Assembly (NCBI GenBank): GCA_964429135.1
Contig: CAYSAU010000019.1
Span: 1-64,000, forward strand
Origin: CAZSDU01 sp964429135
GTDB lineage: Bacteria > Bacteroidota > Bacteroidia > Bacteroidales > FEN-979
Reading direction: 5' to 3'
DNA: 64,000 nt
Part shown: positions 18,439 through 28,600 of the stretch, piece after piece
How positions within the stretch are numbered: the stretch's first letter is position 1
How the letters are laid out: each line of letters begins with the position of its first letter
The notes under the pieces: generated by a model
The model's input: only the letters and a program-made list of their open reading frames with translations
Database searches by the model: none
What the model was told of the DNA's origin: nothing
Program-made: the position numbers and the translations under genes

Positions 18439-20787
18439 TTACTTAATGGTTAATCTTATACCTGCATACAGCGAGATTCCAACCACCGGGCCCCAGGACA
18501 TAGAGGCATCGAAGTGGGTATGATAAGGTTTCCAGTATTCGACAATCGGATCCAATTGGCGGAAGTTAGTAAGGTTTTCACCCCCCAAGTACACATCAAA
18601 AAATTTGCATTTTCTGGTAATCTGGGCCAACAGGTTGAACCAAACCGGAGAATAGGCCGGCCGCTGAAGTAAAACAGGCATCTTTTGTGTATCCGGGAGC
18701 CGTGAAGGCCCATTCAGTTGGCCGGTAAGGTCAAACTTCCATTTCTCAAACCGTGTTGCATAAGCCAATGAAAGTAATCCTTTATACTGGTTTACCATAG
18801 CTTTTTGCATGAGTTTACCACCTTCCGTCACTTTCACATCATTCCATCGGAATGCAGCTGTGATGACCAATCTTTCTAAGGGAGAAAAAACCAGTTGAGC
18901 CTGGAAACTGTTGGCATAAGATTTTCCTGAAAGATTATAGAAAAATACTGAAGCCGGCATACTATCCTGATCAACAATAATCTGACGGATAAAGTCGGTA
19001 CGATAACCGTCAACCGAAAATTCGGCTTTTTCACCAAACAAATTGAAATGCCAGGTAAAGTTCAATCCATAATTCCAGGCTTCTTCATTACCCAGGTCGT
19101 TTGGTAAATACAAAACCCGCTGGCTGACAAAAATGGCACTGTTCTCAGCCAAAAGGTTGGGAGAGCGGTAACCCCTGCCGATGGAAGCCCTGATGGTGGT
19201 ATTCTCTGAGGGATTAGCCCGGATATGAAGACGGGGCGTAAAATAATAACCGAAACGGCTGTTGTAATCCCCACGGATACCAGCAATAAGAGCGAATTTT
19301 TCGTGGATCTCGAAAGTATATTCCAAAAAAATCCCGGCATTCCATTCTTTTCTGTCCATCCAATAAGTCACGAGAGAGTCGCTGACCAGATAAAACAAAT
19401 CATTTTCTGCTGTATCGGAATCAGGATGAAACATTTGATAACTGTATTTAAGCTGGGACTGAATAAAATTCTCATTGTAATTATCGGTGAAGGAGCTTGC
19501 CCCAACAGCAAGACGGTGCATATTTTGATGAAACGAAGTGGTGAACAACAAATGTGCATTAAAGTTCTGTTCATGTCCATGATAAAGGTTGATTCCGTAA
19601 TAGGCATCCTGAACATGGTTGATGCCTGAAAGAATAAGCCCAAGACTGGAATTTCCATTTTTCCCCAGGAAAAAACCATTCTTCCAAAAAGCCTCCAAAC
19701 GGTTTGTCTTTACCCTGATTCCATATTTTTTAGTACCATTACTGATCCCCGTAGTATCGGAACTCCACTCAGCTTTATCAAATGACATCTGCCCACCATC
19801 ACGTTCTTCGAACAGGAATTTAATCCCTAGCCTGGAAGTCCAATGGTCATGTATCAGGTAATCCCAGCGATTCATGGCCGTAATTGTTGTTGTTTTTGGC
19901 AAGTCCATGAACCCGTCATTGTTTCGGTCAAACTTATGCTGGAAGGTAGCAGCATGAACCAACAAAGAAGTACTGAGCCGGTCATTGATTTTTATCGCAC
20001 CATCGGCATTGGCCTCGAAACGCAGATTGCTGTTTCCGAAAATATTTAAAAATAACTTCCCGGATGTTTCCGGTTTCTTATATTCGACATTGATTTGCCC
20101 TGTGATGGACTCATATCCCTGAACCACGGAAGAAGTACCTTTGGCGATCTGTATAGATTCCATCCAGGAACCCGGGATGTAATTCAGTCCGAAGGGTGTA
20201 GCCAACCCTCGAATCAGGGGGACATTTTCCGTCATAATCTGGCTGTATATTCCGGAAAGCCCCAGAAACTGGATCTGTCGGGCTCCGGAAATCGCATCTG
20301 AATAGGTTACATCCACCGAAGCATTAGTCTCAAAGCTCTCTGCCAGATTGCAACAAGCTGCTCTCTGCAGTTCACCCGTATTGATAAACTGGGTTTGCTG
20401 AGTTCGGATTCTGGAGATATGTGAATTTTCCTTACTCCCCTGTATCTCTACCTCTTTTAACTCAAGTTTATCTGGCTGTAATTCGATATCCAATTCCTGT
20501 TTAAATTCCGCAATTTCGATCGTATCCTTCCTATATCCAAGGAAGCTAACGACCAAATGATGGTCTTCGGGATTTTGTCGGAAAATAGAAAAGTGACCTT
20601 TTTCATCAGAAAAAGTGCCATGGGTGGTTCCGAGCCAGTAGATATTAACCCCGGTAAGTGGAGATTTTGGATTTCCCGGAATATTTTCATAGATAAATCC
20701 GGATATTTTCTGTGCTTTTAATGTTCCTCCTGTAAGCTGAAAAAGCATAAATGCTCCCAGGGAAAGGATGATTTTTACATATTTCAT
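18439..20787 (-). CDS. TonB-dependent outer-membrane receptor, possibly metal-related
   Basis: The 782-residue receptor has a signal peptide (LSLGAFMLFQLTGGTLKAQ), a carboxypeptidase-regulatory-like domain (about 27-110), plug (about 125-230; SVDVTYSDAISGARQIQFLG, then PGSWMESIQIAKGTSSVVQG) and a 22-strand-type barrel. The plug wording with 'VTYSDA..GARQIQ' and 'GYESITGQINVEYKKP' is shared with Bacteroidota receptors commonly found next to heavy-metal genes; the small Cys/His-rich protein upstream agrees with that. The ligand is not proved. It lies 101 nt downstream of that small gene, a gap holding a 9-bp inverted repeat. Confidence 0.88.
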   Translation of the reverse strand: MKYVKIILSLGAFMLFQLTGGTLKAQKISGFIYENIPGNPKSPLTGVNIYWLGTTHGTFSDEKGHFSIFRQNPEDHHLVVSFLGYRKDTIEIAEFKQELDIELQPDKLELKEVEIQGSKENSHISRIRTQQTQFINTGELQRAACCNLAESFETNASVDVTYSDAISGARQIQFLGLSGIYSQIMTENVPLIRGLATPFGLNYIPGSWMESIQIAKGTSSVVQGYESITGQINVEYKKPETSGKLFLNIFGNSNLRFEANADGAIKINDRLSTSLLVHAATFQHKFDRNNDGFMDLPKTTTITAMNRWDYLIHDHWTSRLGIKFLFEERDGGQMSFDKAEWSSDTTGISNGTKKYGIRVKTNRLEAFWKNGFFLGKNGNSSLGLILSGINHVQDAYYGINLYHGHEQNFNAHLLFTTSFHQNMHRLAVGASSFTDNYNENFIQSQLKYSYQMFHPDSDTAENDLFYLVSDSLVTYWMDRKEWNAGIFLEYTFEIHEKFALIAGIRGDYNSRFGYYFTPRLHIRANPSENTTIRASIGRGYRSPNLLAENSAIFVSQRVLYLPNDLGNEEAWNYGLNFTWHFNLFGEKAEFSVDGYRTDFIRQIIVDQDSMPASVFFYNLSGKSYANSFQAQLVFSPLERLVITAAFRWNDVKVTEGGKLMQKAMVNQYKGLLSLAYATRFEKWKFDLTGQLNGPSRLPDTQKMPVLLQRPAYSPVWFNLLAQITRKCKFFDVYLGGENLTNFRQLDPIVEYWKPYHTHFDASMSWGPVVGISLYAGIRLTIK

Positions 20788-20795
20788 TGGATCAG

Positions 20796-20893
20796 GCTAA
20801 ACTTGTTCTTAATCATTGGGATTTAACATTGCCTCCTTCAAGGGTGGTAGTCAGGAAAAAAGCAGTGATATTATCTGATATGAGAAGTTTAGC
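20796..20893. repeat. 9-bp inverted repeat spanning the receptor leader
   Basis: GCTAAACTT at 20796-20804 and its perfect complement AAGTTTAGC at 20885-20893 flank the 101-nt gap between the small Cys/His-rich gene (whose stop codon lies inside the right arm) and the receptor start. On the transcript the arms could fold into a long-range stem close to the receptor start codon. Confidence 0.5.
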
Positions 20894-21359
20894 TTAGATG
20901 GTCGGAAGCTGAGTCTGTTTTGAGTTGATGAAACATAAGAATCCGTCGTTGTCCGCTTAAGGGTGGTGAAGCGGAAAAATTAGGATCATGAACAACAATG
21001 GCGAAATTTTCCCGATCGGGCTTAATCATTTCTGGAAGGCAAATTACCGGAATGATGAGTTCAAGTGAATGATGCCGAACAGTAAGGGATAATATGGGAA
21101 TCTTGAGATACAAGGAAATATTCTGGCAACAATCGTTACCTGCAATGGATGGATGTTTACACTGATGCTTGCTAGTAGGATTAGAGAAGTCCGTTTCTCC
21201 GCAACAGCAAGAGCTGTGTTTGGAAAATACTTCAGGATATATACTAATTTCAATATTGGCGTGAGCTAAGCAAATATGCTTATAGATCGTAATCCCAATC
21301 GTAGAGAAAAAGAAGGTTGCCAGAAGAAATATTATCCCGATTTTTTGAACTATCTTCAT
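20889..21359 (-). CDS. small Cys/His-rich exported protein (HYC_CC_PP-like)
   Basis: The 156-residue protein has an N-terminal hydrophobic segment (IGIIFLLATFFFSTIGITIY) and then metal-ligand-rich motifs: KHICLAH, SSCCCGETD, KHQCKH and NDCCQN within residues about 27-85. The KHxC - CCCG - DCC arrangement resembles the HYC_CC_PP small proteins of Bacteroidota, which often neighbour TonB receptors; their function is not established. The ligands suggest copper, zinc or another soft metal (inference). It is the first gene of a pair with the receptor; an exact TAACTTTG -7 box lies at 21377-21384 on the minus strand. Confidence 0.65.
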   Translation of the reverse strand: MKIVQKIGIIFLLATFFFSTIGITIYKHICLAHANIEISIYPEVFSKHSSCCCGETDFSNPTSKHQCKHPSIAGNDCCQNISLYLKIPILSLTVRHHSLELIIPVICLPEMIKPDRENFAIVVHDPNFSASPPLSGQRRILMFHQLKTDSASDHLS

Positions 21360-21376
21360 ATCCAGAAATGAGCATA

Positions 21377-21384
21377 CAAAGTTA
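21377..21384 (-). promoter_or_regulatory. -7 promoter element TAACTTTG for the Cys/His-rich gene and receptor
   Basis: Exact TAnnTTTG match on the minus strand, 17 nt before the start codon at 21359. No TTG is at the ideal spacing upstream. Confidence 0.5.
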
Positions 21385-21435
21385 GGAAAAAAAATGGACT
21401 GTTCTTTTCCCAGAAGACAATGGAAATACGTCCTT

Positions 21436-22890
21436 CTATCTGACCTGATGGATAGCCCATTCCAGTGATTCCCGGATCATATCTATGGGTGGCATTTCAA
21501 TAAAGCCGTTATCCATCAGGGAACGGGTAAGGTTTCTGGAGTGTTCAATATCATTTTTAGATTTGGAAAAAGCTTCCTCCCAAGTCATTTGAATCCGGGC
21601 TACACCGTCTTTTATTGCCTGCATAGCTACATCGGCTGCCTCATGAGAAAACACTGCTGCTTCTTCCATATTCGGAACGATATCATTGACGGAAATACCT
21701 CTTCTTTCGGCAAAATCTGCAAGAGAATGGGCGGCTGCAATGGCCATGTTATCAGTGATCTTTCTGGCACGAACCATCAAGGCTCCCTTTAAAATTCCCG
21801 GAAAACCAATCGAATTATTGACCTGATTAGGGAAATCTCCGCGACCAGTAGCCACAATAAAAGCGCCGGCTTCCCTGGCAGCATAAGGATAAATTTCAGG
21901 CACCGGGTTAGCACAGGCAAAAACAATGGATTTTTCAGCCATACTACGGATCCAAGGCTGTTTGATCACATCTGGTCCCGGGGTGGATAAGGAAATCAGG
22001 ACATCTGCGCCCTTCATGGCTTCTTCCATAGTATTGATTCTCTCAGGATTTGTTGATAAACACAATTCCCATTTCCTGTAAAAACGATTATCTTTCATTA
22101 TATCGAGACGGTCTTTATGCAGCCCCCCATGGGTATCGAACATGATCATTTTTAAAGGATCTGCGCCATCGGTGATCAACAGACGTGCGATGGTAGTATT
22201 GGATGCTCCGGCGCCATGAAGTACTATCCTGACATCATGGAGGTTCTTTCCGGCGAGTTTCAGGGCATTGATCAAGCCCGCAAGGGTAACACAGGCTGTG
22301 CCTTGGGCATCGTCATGCCAAACAGGAATATCACATTCCTCTCTAAGCACATCGAGTACCTTGTAACAGTTGGGTTGAGAGATATCTTCAAGGTTGACGG
22401 CACCGAAACTGGACTGACACATTTTAACGAATTGAATAATCCGGTCCGGGTCATTTTTCCCATTCTCGTCTTTGCTATCAATACAAAGCGCAACAGCATC
22501 CACACCTCCAAGGTATTTCATTAAAAAGGCTTTTCCTTCCATCACGCCCAAACCCCCTGAAGGGGAGCAATCCCCATCTCCGAGCACACGGGTGGAATCG
22601 CTTACAACGGCTACCAGGTTACCCCTGTTTGTCAGGTCAAATGAACAATCATGATGATCCCTGATATTGGTTGAAACCTTGGACACTCCGGGAGTGTACC
22701 ATACGTTAAACCAATTGAAACCGATCACCGGCGCTTTGGGAACTGTTTGGATTTTTCCGGAGTAAAAGCAATGGGCTTTTTCCGCTAACTTTTTAAGGAA
22801 AAGTGTTTTTGCTTTGGCAATTTTTTCTTCAGAAAATTCAGGCGGAAATACATCATTTAAATTATCGAGAGAGAGGGTTAGATCGTTCAT
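21436..22890 (-). CDS. malic enzyme (oxaloacetate-decarboxylating malate dehydrogenase)
   Basis: The 484-residue enzyme converts malate to pyruvate and CO2 with NAD(P)+. Motifs: DLTNRGNLVAVVSDSTRVLG in the N-terminal malic domain, metal-binding DIPVWHDDAQGTA (about 206-218), and the Rossmann region VLHGAGASNTTIARLL. CANPVPEIYP and PNQVNNSIGFPGILKGAL complete the family pattern. It is the short form without the phosphotransacetylase domain of MaeB. Coenzyme preference cannot be decided. It is monocistronic, divergent from the cold shock gene with 99 nt between; a TAACTTTA near-match -7 box is at 22906-22913. Confidence 0.93.
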   Translation of the reverse strand: MNDLTLSLDNLNDVFPPEFSEEKIAKAKTLFLKKLAEKAHCFYSGKIQTVPKAPVIGFNWFNVWYTPGVSKVSTNIRDHHDCSFDLTNRGNLVAVVSDSTRVLGDGDCSPSGGLGVMEGKAFLMKYLGGVDAVALCIDSKDENGKNDPDRIIQFVKMCQSSFGAVNLEDISQPNCYKVLDVLREECDIPVWHDDAQGTACVTLAGLINALKLAGKNLHDVRIVLHGAGASNTTIARLLITDGADPLKMIMFDTHGGLHKDRLDIMKDNRFYRKWELCLSTNPERINTMEEAMKGADVLISLSTPGPDVIKQPWIRSMAEKSIVFACANPVPEIYPYAAREAGAFIVATGRGDFPNQVNNSIGFPGILKGALMVRARKITDNMAIAAAHSLADFAERRGISVNDIVPNMEEAAVFSHEAADVAMQAIKDGVARIQMTWEEAFSKSKNDIEHSRNLTRSLMDNGFIEMPPIDMIRESLEWAIHQVR

Positions 22891-22952
22891 AGCACAGATT
22901 TTCCGTAAAGTTAAAAAAAAATGTCAAATTTTTTTATTGTAAAATTATATTG

Positions 22953-22960
22953 TAACTTCG
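22953..22960 (+). promoter_or_regulatory. -7 promoter element TAACTTCG for the cold shock gene
   Basis: One mismatch to TAnnTTTG (C for the last T), the same variant seen before the lysine operon and before DUF1599. It would start transcription near 22967, leaving a leader of only about 23 nt, too short for a cspA-type thermosensor. Confidence 0.45.
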
Positions 22961-22989
22961 CCACAGTAATTATTTTAATTTGTTTTGTT

Positions 22990-23181
22990 ATGTCAACAGG
23001 TAAAGTTAAGTTTTTCAATGAAAGAAAAGGATTTGGATTCATCGTGGATGATGAAAACCAACAGGACATTTTTGTTCATGCAAGCGGTCTGATTGATAAA
23101 GTCAGAGAAAATGACCAAGTCTCTTTCGACGTCACTGAAGACAAAAGAGGGAAAAAAGCAATCAATGTAAGAAAAGATTAA
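22990..23181 (+). CDS. cold shock domain protein
   Basis: 63-residue single cold-shock domain. RNP1 is KGFGFI (within ERKGFGFIVDD) and RNP2 is DIFVHAS. It binds single-stranded RNA/DNA and probably acts as an RNA chaperone. ATG 22990 (MSTGKVKFFNERKG) is chosen because family members start here; the open frame upstream runs through the promoter. A perfect terminator follows. Confidence 0.95.
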   Translation: MSTGKVKFFNERKGFGFIVDDENQQDIFVHASGLIDKVRENDQVSFDVTEDKRGKKAINVRKD

Positions 23182-23198
23182 TCTTTCGTTTGAATGCA

Positions 23199-23237
23199 AA
23201 AAGAGAGCGCAACCTTCGGTTGCGCTCTCTTTTTTTT
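23199..23237. terminator. bidirectional terminator with UUCG loop
   Basis: A 13-bp perfect stem (AGAGAGCGCAACC and its complement) is capped by TTCG, with A-run before and T-run after. It can end both the cold shock transcript and the convergent lipoprotein transcript, whose stop codon lies at its edge (23236). Confidence 0.93.
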
Positions 23238-23796
23238 ACAATGGGCTGATGGTCAACTTCAATTGGGAATTGATATACATCATGATCCATGAATAAGGGA
23301 CAGTACCATTGGTTTGTGCTAAAATCCGGAAATAAAATTGAGAGGTATTCAGATATGGCCTGATATTCACGTTATTCATGGAAAGGATGATGGATTTTGA
23401 TCCGGCGGTGGTATCGTTGACCACCGTTCCGACCACAGCGGAAGAGTCAAAAGTTGGAGTTTGAGAAACAACGACAGAACCGGTGTATAGCCAGTTAAAA
23501 TTTGCTGTTTCTGGTTCAGTAATGGTAATACCGATATAGGAAAATTCTGTATTCTCGATCAGTCCGCTTGAATATCCGTGGGCATTCAGCAGACTGTCCA
23601 GATTGATGCTATAGTTCCCTGAATACAGGATTACTTCTCCTGATTTCAGAGTCACAGGAGTATAAGTAAAGTAGGTTTTCGGAAGATTATAGGTCACATT
23701 AAAAGTGGCCAAATCTTTCACTTTATTACAGGATGAGAAAAAAGCCAGGGAAATGGCAAGTAGCAGACATAAAGAAACAATTGTTTTTGTTTTCAT
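23236..23796 (-). CDS. hypothetical lipoprotein
   Basis: The 186-residue product has a lipoprotein signal peptide (LLLAISLAFFSSCNK; lipid attachment at Cys in SSC). The mature part is short, beta-rich and has no motif I recognise; residues about 30-80 read YNLPKTYFTYTP...YSGNYSINLDSLL. It is probably an envelope protein of unknown role. The start lies 36 nt downstream of the dnaN stop on the same strand, so it may be co-transcribed with dnaN. The terminator at 23199-23237 ends it. Confidence 0.7.
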   Translation of the reverse strand: MKTKTIVSLCLLLAISLAFFSSCNKVKDLATFNVTYNLPKTYFTYTPVTLKSGEVILYSGNYSINLDSLLNAHGYSSGLIENTEFSYIGITITEPETANFNWLYTGSVVVSQTPTFDSSAVVGTVVNDTTAGSKSIILSMNNVNIRPYLNTSQFYFRILAQTNGTVPYSWIMMYINSQLKLTISPL

Positions 23797-23832
23797 GGCT
23801 TACAGATTGGTTAATATGCTATCAAAAAAAAT

Positions 23833-24957
23833 CTATTTGTTAAGCATAACCGGCATCACGAGCATGAGAATGTCTTCAGCTTTATTTTCATTGTTGACAG
23901 GGGTTAAAATCCCTGCTTTATTGGAGGCCGACATCTCCAGCCGGACTTCATCAGTCTCAATGTTACTTAACATTTCAACTAAAAACTTCGAGTTAAAACC
24001 GATCTCCATATCTTCACCTTCATAGGAACAACTCAGGCGTTCTTTAGCTTCATTGGAGAAGTCTATATCTTCAGCAGACAGCATCAATTCCTGTCCCGAA
24101 ACCTTAAAACGGATCTGGTGAGTGGACTGATTGGCAAAAATAGAAACCCTTTTGATGGTATTCAGCAAGGCATGCCTGTCAATGGTAAGTTTGTTAGGGT
24201 TTTCCTTTGGTATGACGGCTTCATAATTAGGATATTTGCCGTCGATAAGCCGGCAAATCAAATGAACATTACTAAATGAAAAAAATGCATTGGTCCGGTT
24301 ATATTCAATTTTCACCGGAACATCCTGTCCTGAAATGATGTTTTTCAGCAGGTTTAGAGGTTTTTTGGGTAAGATAAAAGCAGCAGCATCTTGACTTTGG
24401 ATATCGCTTCTTTTGTAACGCACAAGTTTATGTGCATCCGTTGCAACAAATGTAACGTCATCCGGAGAAAATTCACAGAAAACGCCGGAAAGTACCAGTC
24501 GAAGTTCATCATTGCCAGTTGCAAAAAGGGTTTTGTTAACTGCATGCGACAGCATGACTGAATCAAGTTGAATGGAAGTGGTTTCCTCCAGGACAGGAGT
24601 CCGTGGATATTCATCACTTTTATGACCGGAAAGCTTATATTTTCCCTCACCGGCAGAGATCTCTATCACCAGACTGCTGAGGTTAATATGAAAGGACACT
24701 GGAATTTCCGAAAATGTCTTTAGTGTCTCAACGAGAATTTTTGCCGGAATGGCAATGCTTCCAGTTTCTTCTGATCTTTCTGGATTTATAGTCACACTCA
24801 TCGTGGTTTCAAGGTCGGAGGAAGTGATGGTCAGGGCATCTTCCTTCAGGTCAAAAAGAAAATCATCGAGAATGGGAAGGGTATTATTGGTATTGATAAC
24901 ACCCATGATAGACTGAAGGTTTTTCAGTAACAATGAGCTAGAAATGATGAACTTCAT
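23833..24957 (-). CDS. dnaN: DNA polymerase III subunit beta (sliding clamp)
   Basis: The 374-residue protein has the three-domain clamp pattern: N-terminal MKFIISSSLLLKNLQSIMGVI, LEISAGEGKYKLSG in domain 1, TFVATDAHKLVRYK in domain 2 and LVMPVML at the C-terminus. It forms the ring that tethers polymerase III to DNA. Length is normal. It is not next to dnaA here, as is common in Bacteroidota. It has its own full promoter at 24985-25015. Confidence 0.97.
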   Translation of the reverse strand: MKFIISSSLLLKNLQSIMGVINTNNTLPILDDFLFDLKEDALTITSSDLETTMSVTINPERSEETGSIAIPAKILVETLKTFSEIPVSFHINLSSLVIEISAGEGKYKLSGHKSDEYPRTPVLEETTSIQLDSVMLSHAVNKTLFATGNDELRLVLSGVFCEFSPDDVTFVATDAHKLVRYKRSDIQSQDAAAFILPKKPLNLLKNIISGQDVPVKIEYNRTNAFFSFSNVHLICRLIDGKYPNYEAVIPKENPNKLTIDRHALLNTIKRVSIFANQSTHQIRFKVSGQELMLSAEDIDFSNEAKERLSCSYEGEDMEIGFNSKFLVEMLSNIETDEVRLEMSASNKAGILTPVNNENKAEDILMLVMPVMLNK

Positions 24958-24984
24958 GGCAGTCGATTTTGATTAAATTTTGTT

Positions 24985-25015
24985 CAAATATACAATATAA
25001 AATCTGTTTTTACAA
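24985..25015 (-). promoter_or_regulatory. promoter of dnaN
   Basis: On the minus strand TTG (25015-25013), 20 nt, TATATTTG (24992-24985): complete Bacteroidota promoter. Predicted transcription start is near 24978, about 21 nt before the ATG at 24957. Confidence 0.8.
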
Positions 25016-25037
25016 TATTATTAAAAACCGTTTTAAC

Positions 25038-25682
25038 CTAGGATTCTTCACTTTTCTTTTTACGAAAAACGAACCTATTTTCTTTCCCATGAATCAGCCT
25101 CTGAATGTTTTTTCGGTGTGTCAGGGGGATGAACACGGCAACAAGGACAGAAAGACCGATCATGCCCGGATTTCGTTCCGAGGTTAGAAAAAACACGGCA
25201 AAGGGAAACACAATGCTTGCAAGGATTGATGAAAGTGAAACGTAGTGGCTGATGAAAAGCACAAGCATGAAAACAAGAAAGATCACCAGCAAAGCCAGAG
25301 GATATAAAGCAATGGCTGCTCCGGCAATGGTTCCGACTCCCTTTCCCCCCCTGAACCCGACATAAACCGGGAAAATATGGCCAATGACTGCTGCCAATGC
25401 CAGTCCAATCCTGACATACACCAGAGTATCAGAAGAAAAAATCCCCTCCGGAAAAAGAAAGGAAAGCTGAACCGCGGCCCATCCCTTGAATACATCAAAA
25501 AGCAAAACAGGGATCCCTGCTTTATAACCCAAAACCCTGATCACATTAGTGGCTCCGGCATTCCCGCTTCCATGTTCCCTGACGTCAATGTTATGAAATA
25601 TCTTTCCGATCCAGACAGCTGACGGAACTGAACCAATCAGGTAAGCTAGCAGCACTGCTGATGAAATAACAAGGATATCCAT
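25038..25682 (-). CDS. plsY: acyl-phosphate:glycerol-3-phosphate acyltransferase
   Basis: Integral membrane enzyme of 214 residues that puts the first acyl chain on glycerol-3-phosphate, using acyl-phosphate. Family motifs: YLIGSVPSAVWIGK, GSGNAGATNVIRVLG and FRGGKGVGTIAG; several hydrophobic helices. It ends in a Lys-rich cytoplasmic tail (FRKKKSEES). Its ATG overlaps the stop of the giant upstream gene by one base (TAATG), which means translational coupling. It is the last gene of the long minus-strand run. Confidence 0.95.
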   Translation of the reverse strand: MDILVISSAVLLAYLIGSVPSAVWIGKIFHNIDVREHGSGNAGATNVIRVLGYKAGIPVLLFDVFKGWAAVQLSFLFPEGIFSSDTLVYVRIGLALAAVIGHIFPVYVGFRGGKGVGTIAGAAIALYPLALLVIFLVFMLVLFISHYVSLSSILASIVFPFAVFFLTSERNPGMIGLSVLVAVFIPLTHRKNIQRLIHGKENRFVFRKKKSEES

Positions 25683-28600
25683 TATTCTGGTTTCTCAAAT
25701 TTTCTTAAAAAATCTCGTTTCTTCCGGTCTGTCGATATGATGTATCGAAAACCCTTGGCTTCCTTATTGACCCGATTCTGCTCCGTTTTTGACTTCTGTG
25801 CATCAGTAATCAGGTCATTGTATTCCAGATTAGAAGAAATGGTTTGAAGGATATTTTCACGAAGGTTAAAATAATACCAATCATCCCTGCTCAGCTCAAA
25901 ATAGAAAGAAAGGTCATCACCGTTGCGTTTTTTTGAAAGCTCAATAATTCCTTTGACGTATCGATTCACCTGAGTCTTATTGATACTTCCAATTCCTATC
26001 AGCCCATAGGAAACATAGGATTTGGTAAGGGTATCAAAATGCAGCCAGACATCGGCCAGGAAAAGTGTCCTCACCATTGGTTCGGGAAACTTTTTAAACC
26101 TCCCGACCAACTCCGCTTCAGACCTAAGCTGATCACTCTGCTTTTTATCCAGAAGATATTCCATAGCTGTTGAATAAGGGGTCCGGGATAAAGTCAAGCC
26201 ACTCAGGTTGACCGATTCCAGATGGTTGCTGAGCTTTTGAAGGGCATTTTCAGAGAAGGGGAAATTCAGTGCTATGCAAATATGAATGCGGGTCGAATCA
26301 GGAATAATAAAATAATCCATCATGCCATATGTTTCCATTTTTACTGCTCCGGTTTTAATTCCAAGATTAATTCCGCCTTCCGTCCTGAGCATACAGTTGG
26401 TGTTATTCAAAGCAAAATAATTTCCGGGTCCCTGGGGATTAGAAAGTTTTTCAGCGCTGGCAATACGGAATTCAGTGGTTGTCGGGTAGTACTCAACAAA
26501 TCCGCTCCCGAAAGCCATAACGGAGTCACTAAAACTATTCCTCGGTCTGAAAAATGCCGGATAAATCTGTCCACTGGTATTAGAAAAAACCATGGCAAGA
26601 TCTAGCCTGTCGCCCTGATAACTTTTCAAAGGGCTAATCAGGGGGATTTGAACATGTAAAGGGTCCAGGGTTCCATTGAATTTAACCCAGGCATTGGTTT
26701 TGATACATTCAGTCACAGGGCGAAACCCACCATCGAAACTGAGATTTTTATTTTTAGCGGTTAGCACGACGTCGCCCGTAAAAGCAAATTGAGGACTCAG
26801 CATAAAATAAGTCGAATCAGGCACATTACCGTAGGCTGTAGTTTGACCGGAAGTGTCCACGAATATTTTATGGAAATGTACTTTATTCCTTTCTCCTGTA
26901 TGTTCAAGATAATCATAATCTCCTTTTCCGGTGTACTTTTTTCTCGATGCAATGGATATATCCGCATGATAAAACTGATGGTAACGAGACTGAACATTGG
27001 CAATGACGATGGCTCTCTCCAGTGTTTGCATACGGGCATCCTTGAAGATTGACACTTTTCCAGAATCCGGATAAATGGCTGCATCCGCCACTTTTATGAT
27101 CCTGACCTCATCTGCATTGATCACATTTGTTCTCAAGTTATACCTGGCCTTTGCAGCGAAAAAACGGAGGGAGTCCTGAAGCGGATGAACAGAAATAAAC
27201 TCTGAGCCAGTATAGCCCACATCAATCAGTTGCCTCAGGTTTAATGAATCGGCTATACTTTCTTTTCGCTGTTCATTGGTCAGTTGAATTTCTTCATTAT
27301 CGATTAACCAGTCGAAACGATCCATGGAACAGATATATTTATTGAAAGGAAATTCCATTTTTGATATTCCGATATTAGAACGAAATTCTCCCCTGCGTTT
27401 GTCAAAATCAAAATGGGTTTGGTAATTCCTTGTAGAAATCGTCAAGTCTTCAAGATTATAAGCCCGTATCCGGAAGTTGGCAATAAGGGCATCAAAAGTG
27501 CGACTTCTAAACTTGAATTGCTTGGAATCCATTTCGGCATCCCTGATCTTCACTGTTCCGTCACCCGTCAGCTCCCTGGGAGTCATCGACAAGTCCCCGC
27601 CGAATGTTGACTGGGCATTGTACATAACCATTTCCTTTTTGATACTTGAAATGATCAGGGAATCACGGTAAGGCAGCCAGAACTGTCGGACAGTATCCCC
27701 TTGTACCTTTGGATACTCAATGTCGGCCGTGACTTCCTCAATATCAAAAGAAAGTGCAATGGTTTTCATTGAATCAGGCAGAAATAGGAAATCATGAGAT
27801 AAAGTAGTTGAATGCAAGTATTTAAGCATTCCATCACCCCTCAATCCATGATCGCTAAGGTCAATTTTGGAGATAAACGTTCCTTTGTCGCCATAGGCAG
27901 GTAATCCCGTAGCATCTGTAATTTTTTCAAGCCCAAGGGAGTAGTCCGGCCTGACTTTAAGGGGTTCTTCAATTTTCGGGAAAATACCTGCAGAACTCAG
28001 GAAACCGGTGAACCTCAGACTGTCGGTATCAACAACATCAAGGCTGTGGATGGTAAAAGGGTAAACTTCAAAGAAGAATTTTTCTCTTTTATATACTCCT
28101 TTTTGAATATATCCTTTATCCCAAAACACATAGGCATTGTTACGATTATTAAAAACAGGATATTCGGGCGGGGATTTAAGACCTGATTTATTCTTTGGAT
28201 CGTCAATCAGCAGATCGCCACTTAGTCCGGTGATGGCTGTCCTGACTTTAACGAGGGGGTAGGTTCCGGTTTTTGGGTCACGGGTACGGCTTTTCACATA
28301 GAAAATCAGGGAGTCCACCTGGGGAAGATCTATCTTGAACTGATCATATTGAAAAGAACATTCCTGGGTATATAAGTCAAACAATCCGGCTTCAATTTTT
28401 CCGCTGAACTTAAAATCCTTGTCTTTGCGCAAAACAATGGTCTGGTCTTTAGGATATATATGCACCTGCTGGGAATCGCTGATGGTGACTCTAGGGACTC
28501 CCTGTATCCTGAGGTCGAAACTATCGAGACTAAGAATGGCATTGCTGGTCCCTGTGACATCGGAATTAAAAAAGATCACATCATAATCTGCTTTGCCGAT

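Noticed and set aside
20788..20888. Possible cobalamin riboswitch before the TonB receptor
   Set aside because: I could not find the conserved B12-box or core; only a simple inverted repeat is present.
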